Shown here piece by piece: positions 17,402-25,953 of a stretch of DNA of 64,000 nucleotides. The notes beneath the pieces are model-generated. The model was given only the letters and a program-made list of their open reading frames with translations, was not told the origin of the DNA and searched no databases. Each line of letters starts with the position of its first letter. The stretch's first letter is position 1. Source of the DNA: Litchfieldella qijiaojingensis. GTDB taxonomy: Bacteria; Pseudomonadota; Gammaproteobacteria; Pseudomonadales; Halomonadaceae. Made by a program: the position numbers and the translations under genes. The stretch is taken from contig NZ_BMXS01000020.1 in NCBI RefSeq assembly GCF_014651875.1, positions 18,173 through 82,172 on the forward strand. The letters run 5' to 3'.

Positions 17402-18370
17402 TCACAGGTCCTGGATGGCTTCGAACAGCGCGCGCTGCTCCTCGTTGAGTGCCTCCAGCACGGCCGGGCGCGCCTTCTCGGCGAAGGCCTCGGTATCGAC
17501 CTCGACGAATTCCATGCCGCGTTCCTGCAGGGCTTGCCCGAGGCGCTGTTCGTCCTCCGCAAACAGTTCGGCCTCGTAGGCCTGCATGGTCTCGGCGGCA
17601 TCGAAGATCACCTGCTGCAGATCCTCGGGCATGCTTTCGAGCTGATCCTTGCCGATCACCACATAGATCCAACTGCGTACGTGGCCGGTGAAGTTCACGT
17701 AGTCCTGGACCTCGTAGAAGCTGGCACTCTCGATCAGGCTCAAGGGGTTCTCCTGAGCCTGGATGGTGTTCTGCTGCAGGGCGGTGAACACCTCGCTGAA
17801 GGCCATCGGCGTGGGGCGCGCGCCAAGCGCCTCCCAGGTGTCGACGAACAGCGGCACGTTGGGCACCCGAAGGCGAAGGCCATCGAGATCGTCGGGATCG
17901 CGGACCGGACGGTTGGAGGTCAGGTGACGGGGACCGCGCTCGAACCAGGCCAGCGGCACCAGGTTGGCCCGCTCGGTGATCTGGGCCTCGATCTCGTCGC
18001 CGATCTCACCGCTGACCGCCGCATGCAGATGCTCGGAGTCACGGAAGGCATAGGGCACCGCCATCATCGCCGCCTTGGGCGCCCAGTTCTGCAGGCTCTC
18101 GCCGGTAATGGTCATGTCGGCGGTCCCCAGCTGGATGCTGTTGATCACATCCATCTCGGCGCCGAGCTGCTCGCTGGGGTAGATCTGCACCTCGATGCGC
18201 CCGTCGGAGTTGGCCTCGACTTCCTCCTTGAACTTCACCGCGGCCAGATGCCAGATGTTCTGCTCATTGGCGAGATGGCCGAATTGCAGGGTGTAGTCGG
18301 CGGCCAGGGTGGCCTGGCTACCCAGGATGGCCGCCCCGAGGACGGTGCTGGTGATGAGCTGTTTGATCAT
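17402..18370 (-). CDS. TRAP transporter binding protein of the mannonate cluster
   Basis: The 322-residue protein starts at 18370 with a signal peptide ending near ATLAA (residue 23). It carries the DctP elements YTLQFGHLANEQNIWHLAA, YPSEQLGAEMDVI, GLRLRVPNVPLFV (with the conserved carboxylate-binding Arg) and FTALQQNTIQAQENP. It belongs to the sugar-acid-binding type of DctP by its neighbours. It is encoded 53 bases upstream of the small permease gene. Confidence 0.9.
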   Translation of the reverse strand: MIKQLITSTVLGAAILGSQATLAADYTLQFGHLANEQNIWHLAAVKFKEEVEANSDGRIEVQIYPSEQLGAEMDVINSIQLGTADMTITGESLQNWAPKAAMMAVPYAFRDSEHLHAAVSGEIGDEIEAQITERANLVPLAWFERGPRHLTSNRPVRDPDDLDGLRLRVPNVPLFVDTWEALGARPTPMAFSEVFTALQQNTIQAQENPLSLIESASFYEVQDYVNFTGHVRSWIYVVIGKDQLESMPEDLQQVIFDAAETMQAYEAELFAEDEQRLGQALQERGMEFVEVDTEAFAEKARPAVLEALNEEQRALFEAIQDL

Positions 18371-18434
18371 GGCGTACTCTCCTGGCACTTGCTTGTTGTG
18401 GATTGTCAGCGATTGCGCGTATCGAGATGACGCC

Positions 18435-19457
18435 TCAGGCACCGATCTGGATCAGCACCTTACGCGCCCTTTCGGGATGGTGGTCGAGCATGTCGATGGC
18501 GTCGGGCATCTCATCGAACGCCAGCCGGTGGCTGACCAGCGCCAACGGATCCAGACGCCCTGAAGCCATCAGCTCGAGCACCTCCGGAAACTTGCGGTTG
18601 TTGAGTCGCGAGCCGACCAGGGTCAGCTCCTTCTTGATCACCTCCAGCTGCACCAGGTCGCTGGGCGTGGGGTTGAAGCCGAGCAGGCCGATGCGCCCGG
18701 CCGGCGATGCCAGGCGCAGCATCTGCGGCAACAGCGCCGGTACACAGGCGGCATCGGCGATCAGCGGCATGCCTTCACCGCCGGTGAGTTCGCTTACCGC
18801 GGTCTCGACGTCATCCTGCTGGCCATGCAGGGTGCGGGTCGCGCCTAGCTCGCGGGCGGTGGTCAGGCGGGCATCGATCACGTCGGTGACGGTGATGTCC
18901 TCGATGCCCAGTGCCCGCGCCATCTGCAGGATGGTCAGGCCGATCACCCCGGCGCCGAAGACCAGCAATCGATCCCCCGGCAGCGGCTGCATGCGACCCA
19001 GCACGTTGGCGGCGATCGAGTAGGGCTCGACCAACGCCGCGGCGTCCAACCCCAGTCCCTCAGGCAGGTGATGGACATTGGCCGCCGGCACGTTGACGCG
19101 CTCCTCGAAGCCCCCGTTGCGATGCACCCCGATCACCTCCAGCGCCGAACAGACGTTGGGCCGACCGATGCGGCAGGGGTAGCAGTGGCCACAGCTAACC
19201 ACCGGGTCGATGCACACTTTGTCGCCCACGGCGACATCCTCGACGCCCTCGCCCACGGCCTCGACCAGCCCGGCGAACTCATGGCCGGTGATGCGCGGGA
19301 AACGCACGAAGGCGTTGTCGCCGTGGATGATGTGCATGTCCGAACCGCAGATGCCGGCGAAGGCCACCCGCACCAACACCTCGCCGGGCGCGGCCTCGGG
19401 CACATCGATCTCGGTGATGCGGTAGTTCAGCGGTGCACTTACCTGAAAGGCTTTCAT
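18435..19457 (-). CDS. Zinc-dependent MDR dehydrogenase (RspB-like, sugar-acid specific)
   Basis: A 340-residue medium-chain dehydrogenase with complete zinc sites: catalytic Cys37 and His59-Glu60 (GICGSD, ITGHE), structural Cys89, 92, 95 and 103, and a Rossmann loop VFGAGVIG near 166. Proteins of this kind next to ManD are often called RspB and several oxidise L-gulonate or L-idonate at C5. A route L-gulonate to D-fructuronate to D-mannonate to 2-keto-3-deoxygluconate would use this enzyme, the UxuB-like enzyme and a mannonate dehydratase. The substrate is inferred, not read from sequence. Confidence 0.8.
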   Translation of the reverse strand: MKAFQVSAPLNYRITEIDVPEAAPGEVLVRVAFAGICGSDMHIIHGDNAFVRFPRITGHEFAGLVEAVGEGVEDVAVGDKVCIDPVVSCGHCYPCRIGRPNVCSALEVIGVHRNGGFEERVNVPAANVHHLPEGLGLDAAALVEPYSIAANVLGRMQPLPGDRLLVFGAGVIGLTILQMARALGIEDITVTDVIDARLTTARELGATRTLHGQQDDVETAVSELTGGEGMPLIADAACVPALLPQMLRLASPAGRIGLLGFNPTPSDLVQLEVIKKELTLVGSRLNNRKFPEVLELMASGRLDPLALVSHRLAFDEMPDAIDMLDHHPERARKVLIQIGA

Positions 19458-19472
19458 CGTCGGTTCACCTCG

Positions 19473-20684
19473 TTACCAATGCCAGAGCGTGCCGTCTTCC
19501 AGTCGGTTGACCGGGAGGCTGGCGCGTTTGTAGGGGTATTTTTTTGCCAGTTCCTCGTCAATATCGACGCCGTGCCCCGGCGTCTCGCCGACCAGGAAGT
19601 GGCCATCCTCGAAGCGGTAGTCATGGTGAAAGACCTGCTCGGTGATCTCCTCGTGCGGCATGTGTTCCTGAATGCCAAAGTTGGGCACCCAGGTATCGAA
19701 GTGGATCGCCGCACCCAGGCACACCGGGGACAGGTCGGTCGGGCCATGGAAGCCGGTGCGCACGTGATAGAGCGCCGCCAGGTCGGCGATCCGACGCACA
19801 TGGGTGATGCCGCCGCCGTGGGAAAGCGGCGTGCGGATGTAGTCGATCCACTGGTTCTCGAGCAGCTCGCGGTAGTCGTGGATCGAGTTGAACACCTCGC
19901 CCACCGCCAGCGGCGTGGTGGTGTGCTGGCGAATCAGCCGGAAACTCTCCTGGTTCTCGGCCGGCACGCAGTCCTCGAGCCAGAACAGGTGATAGGGCTC
20001 GACCTCCTTGCCCAGCCGCGCGGCCTCAATGGGCGTCAAGCGGTGGTGCACATCATGCAGCACGTGGAGGTCGTCGCCGAAGCGCTCGCGTACCGCGGCG
20101 AACAACTTGGGCACATGGTTGAGGTACTTCTCGGTACTCCACACATGCTCGGCGGGAATCGCCGAGTCCGCCGGCTCGTAGCGTTCGCCCTCACGCTTGG
20201 CCACGCCATAGATGGTGGGAATGCCGGGCACCCCGGCCTGCACGCGAACCGCCCGATAGCCGAGCTTGACGTGCTTGTCGACTTCCTCGAGGCAGGCATC
20301 GATGTCCTTGCCGGTGCAGTGGGCATAGGTCATCACCCGCTCGCGGCTCTTGCCACCCAACAACTGGTAGAGCGGCATGCCGGCCGCCTTGGCCTTGATG
20401 TCCCACAGCGCCACGTCGACGGCCGAGATGGCGGACATGGTTACCGGCCCGCGCCGCCAGTAGGCGCCGCGATAGAGGTAGTGCCAGATATCCTCGATGC
20501 GGCTGGCGTCGCGCCCGATCAGAGCCGGAATCACGTGCTCCTCGAGGTAGGCGACCACGGCCATCTCGCGGCCGTTCAGGGTGGCGTCGCCAATGCCGTG
20601 GATACCTGATTCGGTAACGATCTTAAGGGTGACGAAATTACGTCCCGGCGAAGTGACGATGAGATAAGCATCCTGGATCTTCAT
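19473..20684 (-). CDS. manD: D-mannonate dehydratase, ManD/RspA type (enolase superfamily)
   Basis: The 403-residue protein aligns by eye with ManD and keeps its residue numbering: Arg147 and Tyr159 in RVQAG and TIYG, ligands Asp211, Glu237 and Glu263 (HDVHH, WLEDC, VGEVF) and catalytic His213. The ATG overlaps the stop of the upstream GntR gene (ATGA), so translation is coupled. Some ManD-subgroup enzymes dehydrate D-gluconate instead or are poor catalysts, so the physiological substrate could differ. It is not homologous to the UxuA encoded in the same cluster. Confidence 0.88.
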   Translation of the reverse strand: MKIQDAYLIVTSPGRNFVTLKIVTESGIHGIGDATLNGREMAVVAYLEEHVIPALIGRDASRIEDIWHYLYRGAYWRRGPVTMSAISAVDVALWDIKAKAAGMPLYQLLGGKSRERVMTYAHCTGKDIDACLEEVDKHVKLGYRAVRVQAGVPGIPTIYGVAKREGERYEPADSAIPAEHVWSTEKYLNHVPKLFAAVRERFGDDLHVLHDVHHRLTPIEAARLGKEVEPYHLFWLEDCVPAENQESFRLIRQHTTTPLAVGEVFNSIHDYRELLENQWIDYIRTPLSHGGGITHVRRIADLAALYHVRTGFHGPTDLSPVCLGAAIHFDTWVPNFGIQEHMPHEEITEQVFHHDYRFEDGHFLVGETPGHGVDIDEELAKKYPYKRASLPVNRLEDGTLWHW

Positions 20685-21424
20685 GCGCTGACCTCCTTGA
20701 CCAGGGTCTCCGCCTGTTGGGCGCCGGCATCGAACATCTCGGGAAAGCGACGTACCAGATCCGGCAGCGACTGCAGGATCTCGCGTTGATGAACCCCCAT
20801 CGCCTGTGCCGCCGCGTCGGCATCGCGGCTGGCGATGGCATCGACGATCATCTGGTGCTGATCGGTGAGCTTGGGGATCGGGGTCGACTCCGGAATACTC
20901 AGGTAACGCACCCGATCCAACTGCGCCTTGACCTCCTCGGTAACCCGCCAAGCCACACCGTGTCCCACGCCTAGCGACAAGGCACGATGGAAGTTTTCGT
21001 CGAGCTCGAAGAAACGGTCGTAATCTCCCGTCGTCTCACAACGCCGCTGGCGTTCGATCAGTTCATTGAGCTCGGCCAGCACACGCGGCTCGAGCCCTGC
21101 CTCTGCGGCAGCCCTGGCCACGGCGACCTCGATCGCCTCACGCACGAAGCGGGCCTCGAGCACCGCTTGCTGCGAGATTCTCACCACATAGGTGCCGCGC
21201 TGCGGGCGCACCTCGACCAGGCCCGCCTCCGAGAGCCGGATGAAGGCCTCGCGTACCGGCTGGCGGCTCACCGCGAAGGTGTCGGCCAGCTCCTTTTCGG
21301 ACAACGCCTGTCCCGGCGCCAGTACCATGCGAATGATCGACTGCCGCAACACCCGGTAGAGGCGTTGGCGTACGGAGCCATTGTCTGGGGTATCCCGCCA
21401 CAAGGACTGCAAGGTGGTGTTCAT
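20681..21424 (-). CDS. GntR-family regulator (FadR/FCD type), probable repressor of the mannonate cluster
   Basis: The 247-residue protein has an N-terminal winged helix ([20 protein letters not shown]) and an all-helical FCD ligand domain with the metal-binding pattern ([15 protein letters not shown], then [14 protein letters not shown]). It is the first gene of the leftward cluster and overlaps manD by 4 bases, as expected for autoregulation by a UxuR-like repressor. The inducer is presumably a pathway sugar acid. Confidence 0.88.
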   Translation of the reverse strand: MNTTLQSLWRDTPDNGSVRQRLYRVLRQSIIRMVLAPGQALSEKELADTFAVSRQPVREAFIRLSEAGLVEVRPQRGTYVVRISQQAVLEARFVREAIEVAVARAAAEAGLEPRVLAELNELIERQRRCETTGDYDRFFELDENFHRALSLGVGHGVAWRVTEEVKAQLDRVRYLSIPESTPIPKLTDQHQMIVDAIASRDADAAAQAMGVHQREILQSLPDLVRRFPEMFDAGAQQAETLVKEVSA

Positions 21425-21472
21425 GACGCATTCATCCCGAAACTTGGATGTCGGCCGGCTGGCGACGGCACC

Positions 21473-21501
21473 CTGATATGACTAGTATGGTAGTATGGCA
21501 A
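21473..21501 (-). promoter_or_regulatory. Probable promoter and operator of the mannonate cluster
   Basis: On the minus strand TTGCCA (21496-21501) and TATCAG (21473-21478) are 17 bases apart, fitting sigma-70 -35 and -10 boxes about 50 bases before the GntR start. The spacer is filled by a repeat of AGTATGG, and ACTAGTATGGTA (21481-21492) recurs exactly at 32723-32734. A GntR-type site overlapping its own promoter is likely. Confidence 0.4.
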
Positions 21502-21701
21502 ACAAATTGGCAGACACAAGCCTGAATCGCCCTCACGCGATACGACCTTGGTAGAACGAAGAAAGATCGATTACACTGCAAGGAAAGGTTAAAGAACAGT
21601 GTTCAAAAAAGAAGGAAATCCAGGCTCAATTATGGCCGCGGGGAGCCGATAACTGTAACACTGGGTTCATGAGCCCTTGAGTTGACCCGAGAGGCCCGGC
21701 G

Positions 21702-22379
21702 ATGACGAAACCACATTGTCTGTTGTTCGACTGCGACGGCACCCTAGTTGATAGCGAGCCCCTGCTTGCCGACGAGATGGCGGCAAGCCTGACCAACATT
21801 GGCCTGCCTTTCTCGCCCAGCGACTACATGGGCGAATTCCGCGGCGCCCGCTTCGTCAATATCGTGACCGAGTTGCAACGCCGTCACGGCGACATCGACC
21901 CGCAACGACTCAAGGAGTCCGAAGCCGACATGCGCCGCAAGCTGGCCGACCGACTGGCCACCGAGCTCCGCCCCCTGGAGGGCGTGCACGAGGCCCTGGA
22001 TGCTCTGGCATCCTATCCCCGCGCGGTGGTTTCCAACGGTCCCGAGAACAAGATTCGTGCCGGCCTCGCCGCTACCGGGCTCAGCGACTATTTTGGCGAC
22101 AAGCTGTTCAGCGGCTATACCGCCAACTGCTGGAAACCCGATCCCTGCCTTTACCTGCATGCGGCCAGCATCATGGGCTTCCGTCCCGATGAGTGCGTGG
22201 CCATCGACGACTCCATTGTCGGCGTCAAGGCGGCCCTGGCGGCCGGTATGACCGTGATCCATCTCAACCGCTTCCCCGACGCCGAGATGACCCCCGATGG
22301 CGCCATTGCCATCAGCAGCATGTACCAACTCCCCACGGTCGTCGCCAACCTGGCACGCGAACCTGCGCTGCTGTCATGA
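21702..22379 (+). CDS. HAD-superfamily phosphatase (YieH/6-phosphogluconate-phosphatase-like)
   Basis: A 225-residue haloacid dehalogenase-type hydrolase with motif I LLFDCDGTLVDSE (nucleophile Asp10, acid Asp12), motif II VVSNG, and motif III/IV CWKPDP and AIDDSIVG. The helical cap lies between motifs I and II, as in the phosphoglycolate/YieH group. It is divergent from the GntR gene with 277 bases between starts. A sugar phosphate or sugar-acid phosphate is the likely substrate; no specific one can be assigned. Confidence 0.85.
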   Translation: MTKPHCLLFDCDGTLVDSEPLLADEMAASLTNIGLPFSPSDYMGEFRGARFVNIVTELQRRHGDIDPQRLKESEADMRRKLADRLATELRPLEGVHEALDALASYPRAVVSNGPENKIRAGLAATGLSDYFGDKLFSGYTANCWKPDPCLYLHAASIMGFRPDECVAIDDSIVGVKAALAAGMTVIHLNRFPDAEMTPDGAIAISSMYQLPTVVANLAREPALLS

Positions 22380-22388
22380 ACCAGCCGA

Positions 22389-22428
22389 GTTATCCACAAC
22401 ACCTGGAGACAAAGACGTTGTGGATAAC
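22389..22428. other. Inverted pair of perfect DnaA-box sequences
   Basis: TTATCCACA (22390-22398) and its complement TGTGGATAA (22419-22427) form a 12-bp inverted repeat with a 16-base loop, between the HAD gene and the SUI1 gene. Each arm equals the consensus DnaA box. It could equally be a stem-loop at the 3' end of the HAD transcript. Confidence 0.45.
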
Positions 22429-22492
22429 CCGGACGATGAGCACCGCTACCAACTGCGCTAAGATAACGCCACATTCTCCTCAGGAGTGCGGC

Positions 22493-22867
22493 ATGGCCTC
22501 TCTTCAAGATCAGTTACGCGGTCTGGTCTATTCCACCGAGCATGGTCAGACCTGCCCCGACTGCCGTCAGCCCATCGACGCCTGCCAATGTACCGAGCGG
22601 GCCGAAAGCGAACGTCTGGCAGTTCTGGATGGCACCGTACGCATTCGACGCGAGACCAGCGGTCGCAAGGGCAAGGGTGTAACCACTATCGCAGGGGTGC
22701 CCCTGGCCAGTTCGGAGCTCAAGGCGTTGGCCAAGGAGCTCAAGAAACGCTGCGGCACCGGCGGTGCCGTCAAGGACGGGGTCATCGAGATCCAGGGCGA
22801 CCACCGCGACGTCCTCAAGGCCGAGTTGGAACGTCGTGGCTTCCAGGTCAAGCTGGCAGGAGGCTGA
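22493..22867 (+). CDS. yciH: SUI1/eIF1-like translation factor (YciH family)
   Basis: The 124-residue protein has a short N-terminal CPDCRQPIDACQC zinc-ribbon-like stretch (residues about 21-34) and a SUI1 domain with RKGKGVTTIAGV, ELKKRCGTGGAVK and IQGDHRDVLKAELERRGF. The AGGAG box 8 bases upstream supports the ATG at 22493. YciH-type proteins act on initiation fidelity and stress translation in bacteria. The two CxxC/CxC groups are a typical feature of the gammaproteobacterial form. Confidence 0.9.
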   Translation: MASLQDQLRGLVYSTEHGQTCPDCRQPIDACQCTERAESERLAVLDGTVRIRRETSGRKGKGVTTIAGVPLASSELKALAKELKKRCGTGGAVKDGVIEIQGDHRDVLKAELERRGFQVKLAGG

Positions 22868-22874
22868 ACGGAGG

Positions 22875-23276
22875 ATGGTCGCCCTTCACATGCTACGATC
22901 GCTGCCGCTATTGGCGATGCTGGTCCTGCTCGGCGCCTGCGCCAGCGGCCCACGCTTCGCGACCCTCGACGCCCGGGTGGTGCCGACTACCCCTCTCGAG
23001 TTGCCCGCAGACGCCGAGTTACGCGTGACATTGGAAGACGTTTCGCAAGCCACGGTGATCGCCGAGAGCATCTATACCCGCCTTGACGCTGGTCCCTACG
23101 ATGTTGCGCTGCGCTACGACGCCAATGCCATCGACGATGACCATGCTTACGTCCTGCGCGCCCAAGTGCGGGCCGATGGCCGGTCGACACACGTCAGCCC
23201 CGAGCCCGTACCAGTGCTGACCGGCGATGTCCCCCCTGGTGTTATCGAGATTCCGCTGGAGACGATGAACCACTGA
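22875..23276 (+). CDS. YbaY/YscW-type lipoprotein
   Basis: A 133-residue secreted protein with a lipobox LLGAC (lipidated Cys22) followed by a domain with ELPADAELRVTLEDVSQA, the signature of the YbaY/YscW chaperone-like lipoproteins. A GGAGG box directly touches the ATG at 22875, so the ATG at 22890 may be the real start; both give the same mature protein. It starts 8 bases after yciH. Its 3' end overlaps the convergent Sir2 gene by 35 bases. Precise role unknown. Confidence 0.8.
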   Translation: MVALHMLRSLPLLAMLVLLGACASGPRFATLDARVVPTTPLELPADAELRVTLEDVSQATVIAESIYTRLDAGPYDVALRYDANAIDDDHAYVLRAQVRADGRSTHVSPEPVPVLTGDVPPGVIEIPLETMNH

Positions 23277-24150
23277 CGGCGGTATCGGCCGCCTTGCGCC
23301 GCCCAAGCGATTCGACCAAGGCATTCAGCGTCAGGCCGACAGAAGCCTCTACCTTCAGGGCATAGAGGTCGTCGGCGCGTGTATAGCCAAGGTTGAGACA
23401 GGCGACCGGCTTACCCTGGCGCGCGGCCTCGCGGGCGAAGCGGTAGCCGGAATAGACCATCAGCGATGAACCCACCACCAGCAGTGCCTCGGCAGCCTCC
23501 AGAGCAGCCAGTGCCGCCGTTATCCGCTCGGCCGGCACACTGTCGCCGAAGAACACCACGTCCGGTTTGAGAATGCCATCGCCGCAACGCTGGCAGGCCG
23601 GGACCCGGAAGCTCGAGAAATCCTCCGCTTCCAGGTCGGCATCGCCGTCCGGTCCGGCCGCCGCGCTCCGCGCGAGCCAGTCCGGATTGAGCGCCTCGAG
23701 TTCGGCGTGCAGGTCATGGCGCATGCGCCGCCCCTGACAGGTCATGCAGCGCACCACCTCGGCCCGACCATGCAGGTCGATCACCCGCCGTGAACCGGCC
23801 TGTTGGTGCAAGCCATCGACGTTCTGAGTGACCACGGCGCTGACATACCCCATCGTTTCCAATCGCGCCAGAGCCCGGTGGGCAGCCCCCGGCCGCGCTT
23901 CGCTCAGCGCCCGGAAACCGATCAGTGCGCGTGCCCAATAGCGTTGCCGGGCGGCTGGGCTGGCCATGAACTCCTGGTGCCGCATGGGAGGGGAACGCTT
24001 CCACGCTCCCTGATCATCACGGTAGTCGGGTATGCCGCTCTCTGTGCTGACACCAGCACCGGTCAGCACCATCAATCGCGGATGACGTTCGACGAAAGCC
24101 GCCAATGCCTCTTGGTCGGCGGCCAGCAAGCGCTTACTGTCGGGCTGCAT
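23242..24150 (-). CDS. Sir2-family NAD+-dependent protein deacetylase
   Basis: The 302-residue sirtuin shows [17 protein letters not shown] (28-44), the [12 protein letters not shown] strand, catalytic His127 in DLHGR, zinc Cys135/138 in CMTC and the second pair in CQRCG, then FFGDSVP and VVGSSLMVY. Its length and the GIPDYRD motif resemble class II/SIRT4-like sirtuins rather than E. coli CobB. It removes acyl groups from lysines using NAD+. The gene is convergent with the lipoprotein gene and overlaps it. Confidence 0.92.
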   Translation of the reverse strand: MQPDSKRLLAADQEALAAFVERHPRLMVLTGAGVSTESGIPDYRDDQGAWKRSPPMRHQEFMASPAARQRYWARALIGFRALSEARPGAAHRALARLETMGYVSAVVTQNVDGLHQQAGSRRVIDLHGRAEVVRCMTCQGRRMRHDLHAELEALNPDWLARSAAAGPDGDADLEAEDFSSFRVPACQRCGDGILKPDVVFFGDSVPAERITAALAALEAAEALLVVGSSLMVYSGYRFAREAARQGKPVACLNLGYTRADDLYALKVEASVGLTLNALVESLGRRKAADTAVSGSSSPAESR

Positions 24151-24246
24151 GCCGTCATCCTCCCGGGCAAGGATTCATGGCTCTCGATGGCCTGGGTTGG
24201 CTAGAATGGAGCGTCACCGACATCATATGGGCAAGGACTCCTCTCG

Positions 24247-25158
24247 ATGGCCTGGCTGGAATACCTATTACCGTTGATCTTCCTGTTCCCCTTGGGGGCC
24301 ATGGCGGTCATCGTGCTCGCCCTGCGCAACCTGCACGATGCGCGTGTGCGTTCTCCCTTCGATGCGCATCAACTGCGCGAACCCGGCCAGGTGCTGCGCG
24401 ATCGACTCGACCGCGCCTTCGCCAGCCTCTTCCTCAACGGCGCCCTGGGTCCCATCCTCACCATGGTGCCGCTGGTCTACGGCATGGGGCGCATGCTGTT
24501 CGCCAGCGAACAGGACTGGCTCGAATGGGCGCTGTACGGTCTACTGAGCACCGCTCTGGTACTGTTATTCTGCTTCCTGTTGATCCGTGATTTCCAGCGT
24601 ATCCGACGCATGAAGCTCGGCCTGGCCTGTGAACTCGCCGTGGGCCAGGAGCTCGAGCGCCTGATTCGCCCCGATGCCCACCCCTACTACGTCTTCCACG
24701 ATATCCCTGCCGACACCTATACCATCGACCATGTCGCGGTCACGCCACACGGAGTGTTCGTCATCGAAACCCGTGCGCGTACCCCCCCTTTCGACGCCAA
24801 TGGCCGGGAACAGAGTCAGGTGGCGGTGGAGCGGGAGCGCCTGCGCTTCCCTGGCTGGAGCGAACGCCTCCCGATGCGCAAGACTCGCCAGGCGGTCCAA
24901 TGGCTGCGCCACTGGCTGGCGCGCGAATGCCGGGGAGAAGTGCCGGTGCGCGGCATCCTGACCCTGCCCGGCTGGGACATCGACGTCAGCCAAGCGCCAG
25001 GCGACCTGCTGGTGGTCAGCGGCGAAGGGCTGGCCGACCTGCTCGGTGCCATGTCCCTGGGGCGCTTCGACGTGGAAGTGCACGACCGGGTGATCCGGGT
25101 GCTGATGAAACGCGCCACCCTGACGGAGCTGAAGGATATTCAGGGCCCCTCGGTATAG
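24247..25158 (+). CDS. Membrane-anchored NERD-domain protein
   Basis: The 303-residue protein begins with a membrane helix (EYLLPLIFLFPLGAMAVIVL), has two more hydrophobic segments around 60-80 and 93-113, and then a cytoplasmic nuclease-related domain. In that domain DHVAVTPHGVFVIETRAR carries the D-x-V and E-T/K nuclease-like core, followed by AVQWLRHWL and GILTLPGWDI. NERD proteins are restriction-endonuclease-fold relatives of unknown cellular task. Catalytic Lys is replaced here (ETRAR instead of ExK), so activity is uncertain. Confidence 0.75.
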   Translation: MAWLEYLLPLIFLFPLGAMAVIVLALRNLHDARVRSPFDAHQLREPGQVLRDRLDRAFASLFLNGALGPILTMVPLVYGMGRMLFASEQDWLEWALYGLLSTALVLLFCFLLIRDFQRIRRMKLGLACELAVGQELERLIRPDAHPYYVFHDIPADTYTIDHVAVTPHGVFVIETRARTPPFDANGREQSQVAVERERLRFPGWSERLPMRKTRQAVQWLRHWLARECRGEVPVRGILTLPGWDIDVSQAPGDLLVVSGEGLADLLGAMSLGRFDVEVHDRVIRVLMKRATLTELKDIQGPSV

Positions 25159-25162
25159 GGAA

Positions 25163-25945
25163 TTAGAAAGTGGGGATGGTAACTCGCGGATGACAGCGCC
25201 CGCGCCCCTGCATCGCCAGGCTCTCGGCGGCCGGAAAGTCGCCCAGCCGTTGGGCGTCGATACCGATGCGCACCTCGGTCAGCACCCGGTTGCCACGCCC
25301 GCGGCACTCCAGGCGCAGGGCGCGTCCGGTTCCCTCGCCAAAGGCGGCCTCGAAGGCGGCGATCAGGTCGTTACGGCCAACCTCGCCCCCTTGGTTGAGC
25401 GCCACGAAGGCGCCGAAAGCACTCTCGTTGACCGCTTCCAGCAGGGCCAATGACACTGCGAAATACCGCTCTTCCGGCAGCGCCAGGCAAGCCGCGTGCT
25501 TGGCATACTGGTAGCGATCCAGGCAACTGGCGCGCCCGGGCATGGCGTCGTCCAGGGCGCTGGCAAGCTCGGCGGGAAAATCGAACGGGGGATGCGCGCG
25601 ACAGAAGCTCCCATCGGCACGCGGCTGCTCGAGAAAACACCCCTCGCGCCACCAGCGCGGTCGGTCGACACCACGCTCGGCAAAGCGTTGCGGTAGTGAC
25701 GGCCACAGCCCATGCAGAACGAAGCCCTGCTCGGAGCCCTCACGCAGCGACGGCTCGCGGCATTCGCGAGGCGGACGCGATTGCGTACTACAAAAGCCGG
25801 GGTGCCAGGTCAGCGCCAGAGTGTAATGATCGAATCCCTCGCTCTCGAGCGTCGGCGCGGCTGCAGTGGACACCCCCCAGCCAACCAGGAGCGCCACCAT
25901 CGCCGACAGGACCACCACACGGAGTCGCCACTTCCAGTCGTTCAT
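25163..25945 (-). CDS. RNase T2-family ribonuclease (exported)
   Basis: A 260-residue protein with an N-terminal hydrophobic signal/anchor (LRVVVLSAMVALLVGW) and both T2 catalytic segments: FVLHGLWPSL with His78 and YQYAKHAACL with His150, plus paired cysteines (CSTQSRPPRECRE). Secreted T2 enzymes cut RNA non-specifically for nutrient scavenging. The ATG at 25945 lies 9 bases after the dGTPase stop; the longer frame upstream overlaps dGTPase and is not T2-like. The second motif is KHAAC rather than the common KHGTC, a mild deviation. Confidence 0.85.
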   Translation of the reverse strand: MNDWKWRLRVVVLSAMVALLVGWGVSTAAAPTLESEGFDHYTLALTWHPGFCSTQSRPPRECREPSLREGSEQGFVLHGLWPSLPQRFAERGVDRPRWWREGCFLEQPRADGSFCRAHPPFDFPAELASALDDAMPGRASCLDRYQYAKHAACLALPEERYFAVSLALLEAVNESAFGAFVALNQGGEVGRNDLIAAFEAAFGEGTGRALRLECRGRGNRVLTEVRIGIDAQRLGDFPAAESLAMQGRGRCHPRVTIPTF

Positions 25946-25953
25946 CACTTCAC

